NCBI RefSeq assembly: GCF_001435295.1
Contig: NZ_CM003594.1
Location: 1 to 64,000, forward strand
Reading direction: 5' to 3'
DNA length: 64,000 bases
Source of the DNA: Psychrobacter sp. P11F6
GTDB lineage: Bacteria; Pseudomonadota; Gammaproteobacteria; Pseudomonadales; Moraxellaceae
Positions 59,160 through 64,000 of the stretch are shown piece by piece; the first letter of the stretch is position 1, and each line of letters begins with the position of its first letter. The notes below the pieces were generated by a model that was given only the letters and a program-made list of their open reading frames with translations, was not told where the DNA came from and made no database searches. The translations under genes and the position numbers were made by a program.

Positions 59160-60665
59160 TTAAGTTGCTTTATTACGTAGCACAGTTAATAAGCGTTGAT
59201 GAATACCTTCAAAACCGCCATTCGACATAATCACAATGGCGTCACCCGCTTTTGCATGCGTGTCGATATGCTCGATGATAGCATCGATACTAGAGAGCAC
59301 CTGTTGGTTGCCCATGTTAGGATTTGCGCTATTGGCATTTTCAATGACTTCTTTTAACCCCCACTCCAGTCCTGTCGGCTCATACCATAAGGTATGATCG
59401 GCGAGAGCAGCAGATTCAGCCAAGCTGTCTTGATGAATGCCCATTTTCATGGTGTTACTACGTGGTTCAATAATCGCCCAAATGCGTCTGTCCGCCAGTT
59501 TCTTCTTGGCACCATCTAAAGTAGTAGTAATGGCTGTAGGATGATGGGCAAAATCATCAAAGACTAAGATATCATTGACATCGCCAATCAGCTCCATCCG
59601 ACGCTTGATACCAGCAAATGCTGATAACGCCGCGCACGCAGTTTTTACACTGATGCCGATGTTATAAGCTGCTGCTACAGCAACCAAGGCATTATTCACA
59701 TTATGCATGCCGCTCATCGACCAGTCGACGACTCCTGTGGCTTCTTCATCAGCAACATTAGCCGTAAAACTAACCGCAAATTGACCACCATCTTCGCTAA
59801 TAAGTTCAGCTTGCCAATCGCTACTATCTTTTGAGTGCTCATCGATAGTATGGGTGGTATGTGGTGCTGAGCCCAGTACTGCGGTCCGCCAAACGGGTGT
59901 CCAAACCCCTTTCGCTAACGTCTCCTCTAAGCTGGTAGTCGCTGTAGGCATAATGATTTTGCCCATGCTTGGAATCATGCGCACCATATGATGGAATTGG
60001 GTCTGAATAGCCTCAAGATCCGCAAAAATATCCGCATGATCAAATTCTAGGTTATTTAAGATAGCCGTACGCGGACGGTAATGAACGAACTTTGAACGCT
60101 TATCAAAAAATGCAGAATCGTATTCATCCGCTTCGATAACGAAATAGCCAGTATTTACCGAATCGTCATTATCAATTTTATCCGCACCCAAATAACTGCT
60201 GTGAGCGAAGACGTGCTGTAAATGCTCATCAGTGGTATCAACCAGTGGCACACCGCCGATTAAAAACCCAGTGTCGATACCCGCATAGTGCAATATCCAA
60301 GCGAGCATAGTCGTCGTCGTGGTTTTACCGTGAGTACCGGCAACGGCTATCACATGACGCGATTGTAATACCTGCTCAGATAAAAACTGTGGTCCTGAGG
60401 TATAGCGTAGACCTGTGTCCAGCATATATTCGATGACATCCATACCGCGCTTCATGGCATTACCAACGACGACTAAATCTGGTGCTGGTTGTAAATGCTC
60501 TACCAGATAGCCTTGCTCAATGGTCACGCCCGCGTTTTCCAGTTGGGTGGACATCGGCGGATAAACGTTGGCATCTGAGCCCGTAACCGTATGCCCAAGC
60601 TCGCGCGCTAGCAATGCCAGCGAGCCCATAAAAGTACCACAAATACCAAGAATATGAATATGCAT
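59160..60665 (-). CDS. mpl: UDP-MurNAc:L-Ala-gamma-D-Glu-meso-DAP ligase
   Basis: Recycles the murein tripeptide by ligating it to UDP-MurNAc. Mur-ligase features are IHILGICGTFMGSLALLARE at the N-terminus, GSDANVYPPMS, ATP loop VAGTHGKTTTTTML, NNLEFDHADIF and FDDFAHHPTA. ATG 60665 gives the usual MHIHILG start; the frame is open to 60710. 501 aa. Confidence 0.93.
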   Translation of the reverse strand: MHIHILGICGTFMGSLALLARELGHTVTGSDANVYPPMSTQLENAGVTIEQGYLVEHLQPAPDLVVVGNAMKRGMDVIEYMLDTGLRYTSGPQFLSEQVLQSRHVIAVAGTHGKTTTTTMLAWILHYAGIDTGFLIGGVPLVDTTDEHLQHVFAHSSYLGADKIDNDDSVNTGYFVIEADEYDSAFFDKRSKFVHYRPRTAILNNLEFDHADIFADLEAIQTQFHHMVRMIPSMGKIIMPTATTSLEETLAKGVWTPVWRTAVLGSAPHTTHTIDEHSKDSSDWQAELISEDGGQFAVSFTANVADEEATGVVDWSMSGMHNVNNALVAVAAAYNIGISVKTACAALSAFAGIKRRMELIGDVNDILVFDDFAHHPTAITTTLDGAKKKLADRRIWAIIEPRSNTMKMGIHQDSLAESAALADHTLWYEPTGLEWGLKEVIENANSANPNMGNQQVLSSIDAIIEHIDTHAKAGDAIVIMSNGGFEGIHQRLLTVLRNKAT

Positions 60666-61091
60666 AGACGTTCCGTACGAGCTTAAATTAAAAGAATAAA
60701 AATGGAGCATTATCCCAAAAGTTACCGATATTAACCGTGGTGTATTCTAGGATACGCTCAACCTAATGATCATCAGTCTTGGCTATAGTTAAAATATTAT
60801 AAATGGCGACGGCGTTAACCGTGCTTCATGTACCAAACGTACTATTGACGTCCGCTTGGCTTACCTCTACTTTATATTGCTTCAACCCTATATTCTGTCA
60901 CAAAAACAGCATAGGTTCGCCAAATAGCAGCGTCGAAAACAAGCACTTATTGTAAAGTAAACACCGTATGATGACCAATAAAAAACGCCCAGTAAGTAGG
61001 CGTTATTAAAAGAATGGTTTGGCTCATTGAGCATCACTATATTCAGAGCACCTAAAATTTAGAGCCTCTAAATGTTTATGCCGCTATTTTA
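60666..61091. other. Spacer upstream of mpl, 426 bp
   Basis: Contains the mpl promoter region and the terminator of the NlpE-like gene (60980-61008). A short inverted repeat ACGG / CCGT lies near 60806-60821. No gene was seen. Confidence 0.5.
60980..61008 (-). terminator. Terminator of the NlpE-like gene
   Basis: AACGCC / GGCGTT stem with an 8-nt loop beside an A-run (T-run on the minus strand). Confidence 0.7.
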
Positions 61092-61763
61092 TTATTTGCG
61101 CGACAGGGTATAGTCATTGTTAGGTTTTTTATGTTCATCCATTAAGACAAGATGATTGTCTTGAATATGATACGTTTCAATGTTTTTGTCTTCATAGACA
61201 ATCGTAATCATATCATTGTCTTGACGATAAACACCCGGCTCAAACAGGGGTGCATTCGGCATTTCCGGGTTGTTATCTATACTGGTTTTTAGCACTGAAC
61301 CATCAGCGAACAAATTCAATGTAATATCAGTGCTATCACAAGATTTACAGGGTACCATGCCACCATAATCGCCCATTAACGTGGCTTGTAACGTGCCCTT
61401 ACGCGGCTCTGAGCGTGTCAGCGATTGATGGGGATATGCACCGTTACTCGATTGGGCAGCCGCAATCAGCGATTGTCCTTCTGACACTTTATCTAGCTCA
61501 CTACCAGTATTTAAGAGATTGGTCTCTGTTAAGTCCTCTGCGCTAGCTTGTGCGCTGTTCTCTTCTACATGATCGATAGGGGCAATCTTAGTCGTCATAC
61601 CTTTATCGCCGCTAGACGAGGTACTATCACAGCCGATGAGCAGCACACAGAGGGGCAGCGCTAGCAAACAACGACCACCGCGTTTGAGGATAGTTAGCGT
61701 GTTAGAACAAGTAGGCAAAAAATATATCATGGTCACACCAAAAAACAGTTTTTTAATAGTCAT
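61092..61763 (-). CDS. NlpE-like envelope lipoprotein
   Basis: 223 aa. The lipobox LLIGC puts the lipidated Cys near residue 45. The N-terminus is unusually long, so translation may begin at the ATG at 61730 or later. The C-terminal domain has the NlpE signature GDYGGMVPCKSCDSTDITLN, including the Cys pair. NlpE proteins sense adhesion, copper or disulfide stress in the envelope. A Ser/Glu-rich linker joins the parts. dsbB is the next upstream gene on this strand, 455 bp away. Confidence 0.8.
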   Translation of the reverse strand: MTIKKLFFGVTMIYFLPTCSNTLTILKRGGRCLLALPLCVLLIGCDSTSSSGDKGMTTKIAPIDHVEENSAQASAEDLTETNLLNTGSELDKVSEGQSLIAAAQSSNGAYPHQSLTRSEPRKGTLQATLMGDYGGMVPCKSCDSTDITLNLFADGSVLKTSIDNNPEMPNAPLFEPGVYRQDNDMITIVYEDKNIETYHIQDNHLVLMDEHKKPNNDYTLSRK

Positions 61764-62218
61764 TCCAAATGATTATCGACACTATCGACAACTCAATACT
61801 TTGTCAAAAAGGAAAGATAATAGGAAGTATAAATGTTTAAATTAGAGTAGAAGACTACGAGACTACAAGTGCCATCTGAGGCTAGGCGGCAAGAAGAAGC
61901 TATCGGTAGCCTATCGCCAATCAGTCAACAGTGATGGATATTTAAAACGCTATTTTACCCATCAAAAGCAAATAAACTGTGTCAAGATATCAAAGGTTAA
62001 AGATATCTCTGTGGCCTTTTTGTTATGATAGGTTTAGCCATGAGCTAAGAATAATGGTTTAACATTGATAGATATGACGAACGAAAATTATCGGAGATAT
62101 TTAATAGTGGTTCATTAAAGAACAGATGTTTATTAATAAACACACCTGTTCGTTTGGAAAAATGGATATAGTAAAAACAAAGGATATAGCAAAAAGCAAC
62201 GTAGGGGCTAATTCGCTA
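61764..62218. other. Spacer between nlpE-like gene and dsbB, 455 bp
   Basis: AT-rich. A repeated AGATATC pair lies near 61987-62012, before GGCCTTTTTG. No convincing gene or terminator was seen. Confidence 0.45.
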
Positions 62219-62746
62219 TCAAGCAAGGCGGCTAGGGGCAACAGGTCGTAAAATACGCCATAATATCAACCCGTGTACCACCAATAGCAGACTAAATAGA
62301 ATCAAAGATTGTTCAGGAATGCTCAGTCCCATAAATGTCCACTCAACAGAGGCACATTCGCCAGAGCCCGCAAAAACTTCTTTAAATACTTGCAAAATCG
62401 GTAGCGTATCTAACCAATAATCCAGCCCCGGACCACAAGAAGGTACTTGGTCGGCAGGCAGATGCTGTAGCCAAACATGTCGTCCAGCCACGGCAGTCGC
62501 CCAGCCGATACCTGCTAAGCTACCAAGCCACAATACCAGTCTAACTGCCTTAGATTTAGGGTTGAATAATGCGGCTATCAAAGCAAAACTGCCCATGAGT
62601 ATGAGGCCAATACGCTGAAAAATACACAGTGGGCAAGGCGAAAACCCCATATAGCGCTGTAAAAAAAACAGCGCAAAACTCATACCTATTACGGCTATTA
62701 TCACCAAAAATATTTGCAAATTGCGGTAAGTGGTCAGCTTTAGCAT
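62219..62746 (-). CDS. dsbB: Disulfide bond formation protein DsbB
   Basis: Four-helix inner-membrane protein that reoxidises DsbA and passes electrons to quinone. The periplasmic pair is in FSPCPLCIFQRIGL. The second pair is at VPSCGPGLDYW and GSGECASVEW. 175 aa, normal length. Confidence 0.93.
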   Translation of the reverse strand: MLKLTTYRNLQIFLVIIAVIGMSFALFFLQRYMGFSPCPLCIFQRIGLILMGSFALIAALFNPKSKAVRLVLWLGSLAGIGWATAVAGRHVWLQHLPADQVPSCGPGLDYWLDTLPILQVFKEVFAGSGECASVEWTFMGLSIPEQSLILFSLLLVVHGLILWRILRPVAPSRLA

Positions 62747-62816
62747 CGGGCAGTTACTCTTATAAGGTAGATCATTTATACACGTTAAGTGACGGTCAGA
62801 GTTTAGTATTCAAAGC

Positions 62817-64000
62817 TTAGCGATATTGCTGTAAAAATTCCATAAAATCTTCAGTTTCGGCTTTTTCAATCTCAGCTTGCTGTAATATCGATTTTTCTGC
62901 CAACACTTCATATTTGGCTTGGGTGTTTGGGCTAAGCGTTTGCTGTAATAAAGACTCACGATGCTGCTGCGCCAAGGTAAAGCCAAGCTGCCATAAGCTG
63001 CCTAAACGCTGACTATCAGAGTTTACTTGTGCTGAAATAGTCGATTCTGAGTGCCCTGCTTTGCCTTGCATTAACGCGACTGCTGCACGGTAATCGTTGC
63101 CGCCATAATGCGCATCAAGTAGCGCGGCAAGTGGTTGCATACGTTCTAAATGCACCAGCATCCAGCTCTCAAGCAGTTGCTCTTCGCCGTTGTTTATAAT
63201 GTGTAAGCCTTCGCGTCGACCTTCGTTTACCACGCGCTCAAGATTGATGGCTAAGGTTTCTTCTTCCTCAGGTAATAGATCAGGTGAGTCGCTCAGCAGA
63301 CAGTACAGCGCCATGACCTCTAAGAAACAGGCGCTAGATAGACGAATACCGACATCGCTATAAGGATCCAGATCGATTGCACGGAACTCAACATAAGCGA
63401 TACCGCGGCGCTCTAATGCTTCGGTCGGTGTCTCGCCGCTCATCGCGATTTGTTTGGGACGAATAGGGCTATAGTATTCGTTTTCTATTTGTAAAATATG
63501 ATTGTTGATTTGGATAGGGTTGCCATCGGTATCATCTAAGCCAAGCTTGGCAAAGCTTTCGTGCGGAGTCTGAATCGCACGGCGCAGTCCATCGACATAC
63601 TCTGGCAGATAGTTATAACGAATATCGAGCTGTTCTTGCACACTATTGGTATAACCGAGCTTGCCCATACGTAGGCTGGTGGCAGCAGGCTTATAATAAG
63701 TTGAGTCGTTCAGCAGCTCTAAATCATGCTCACGACCAGCTAAGAAACAAGGACAAACACTAGGGCTAGCACCCAGTAAATACAGTACCAAACTGGTCAG
63801 CCGCTTAAAGTTACGGATAAGCCCTAAGTATTTTTCGTTTTTAAATTCTGTCAGCGTTTGCGCTTGTGCAGCAGGCATTTCAGCTTGCCAGACTTCAAAT
63901 AGTCCATCACCAAAAGACAAGTTATAATGTAAACCTGCAATCGTTTGCATGCGCCGACCATAGCGGATACCAAGCCCGCTACGGTATAGCGTCTTGAGCT
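62817..64000 (-). CDS. gshA: Glutamate-cysteine ligase (partial, 5' end outside window)
   Basis: First enzyme of glutathione synthesis, type 1 GshA. The frame runs through the window end: upstream of the internal ATG at 63950 it continues LYRSGLGIRYGRRMQTIAGL, then HYNLSF, matching the family YRNGLxxRYGxRMQTIxGxHYNxS. Further markers are FLAGREHDL, YVEFRAIDLDPYSD and the C-terminal MLVHLERMQPLAALLD. About the first third is missing. It is 70 bp upstream of dsbB on the same strand. Confidence 0.93.
   Translation of the reverse strand, partial: LKTLYRSGLGIRYGRRMQTIAGLHYNLSFGDGLFEVWQAEMPAAQAQTLTEFKNEKYLGLIRNFKRLTSLVLYLLGASPSVCPCFLAGREHDLELLNDSTYYKPAATSLRMGKLGYTNSVQEQLDIRYNYLPEYVDGLRRAIQTPHESFAKLGLDDTDGNPIQINNHILQIENEYYSPIRPKQIAMSGETPTEALERRGIAYVEFRAIDLDPYSDVGIRLSSACFLEVMALYCLLSDSPDLLPEEEETLAINLERVVNEGRREGLHIINNGEEQLLESWMLVHLERMQPLAALLDAHYGGNDYRAAVALMQGKAGHSESTISAQVNSDSQRLGSLWQLGFTLAQQHRESLLQQTLSPNTQAKYEVLAEKSILQQAEIEKAETEDFMEFLQQYR

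Noticed and set aside
23915..60870. Weak similarity between spacers near 23915-23960 and 60800-60870
   Set aside because: Shared words (ATGTAC, ACGTACTAT) align only with gaps and mismatches; too weak to call a repeat family by eye.

Overview
The window reads as the start of a chromosome of a gammaproteobacterium of the family Moraxellaceae, most likely Psychrobacter. It opens with dnaA-dnaN-recF-gyrB, and the protein sequences, gene order and moderately AT-rich composition fit that genus. The assignment is from recognition; no search was run. About 52 protein-coding genes are supported, plus several relics. The last gene (gshA) is cut by the window end. No rRNA, tRNA or CRISPR array was seen.

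Layout. 1-7.4 kb holds replication and topology genes. 7.5-11.1 kb holds mntP, rlmF, a LysE-type exporter and a crotonase. 11.2-13.8 kb is an AT-rich two-gene OLD nuclease plus short UvrD-like helicase module (Gabija-like). 13.8-16.4 kb has a cluster of hairpins, a YadA-head-like surface protein and a MalY-type C-S lyase. 16.4-21.7 kb is a kinase / GlpD / alkyl-DHAP-synthase-like cluster. 22.3-26.0 kb holds guaA followed by two orphan genes and a second, diverged guaA 3' end, the signature of an old insertion at guaA. 26.1-27.6 kb is an AT-rich membrane protein with a 60-aa partner, both of unknown function. 27.9-33.0 kb holds two MDR oxidoreductases and the DUF2157/DUF4401/GDYXXLXY membrane trio. 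33.9-40.0 kb is a full oligopeptide ABC transporter operon, bracketed by an exact 80-bp direct repeat and next to a decayed DinB-family relic. 42.8-44.6 kb is an AT-rich AIPR-type abortive-infection gene. 44.9-53.6 kb is housekeeping (DsrE, thioesterase, hydrolase, YigZ, RsuA, DsbC, DnaJ, DapB). 53.8-57.5 kb is a LysR / small ORF / LysE / ThrH-like cassette next to an ornithine/lysine decarboxylase. 57.7-64.0 kb holds def, a GlsB-like protein, mpl, an NlpE-like lipoprotein, dsbB and gshA.

The strongest non-genic signals are these. Seven parS or one-to-two-mismatch parS-like sites are spread over the origin-proximal 53 kb, including two with the same 15/16 match that bracket mntP and one buried in the dnaJ terminator. 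Ten degenerate 16-bp units run up to the dsbC start. The guaA 3'-end duplication and the 80-bp repeats around opp point to past insertions. Two of the AT-rich loci have leaders in which the octamer carrying the Shine-Dalgarno has an exact complement upstream.

The AT-rich loci (OLD/UvrD, the membrane protein pair, AIPR) sit singly between core genes. This looks like independent acquisition of accessory, probably anti-phage, functions close to the origin.
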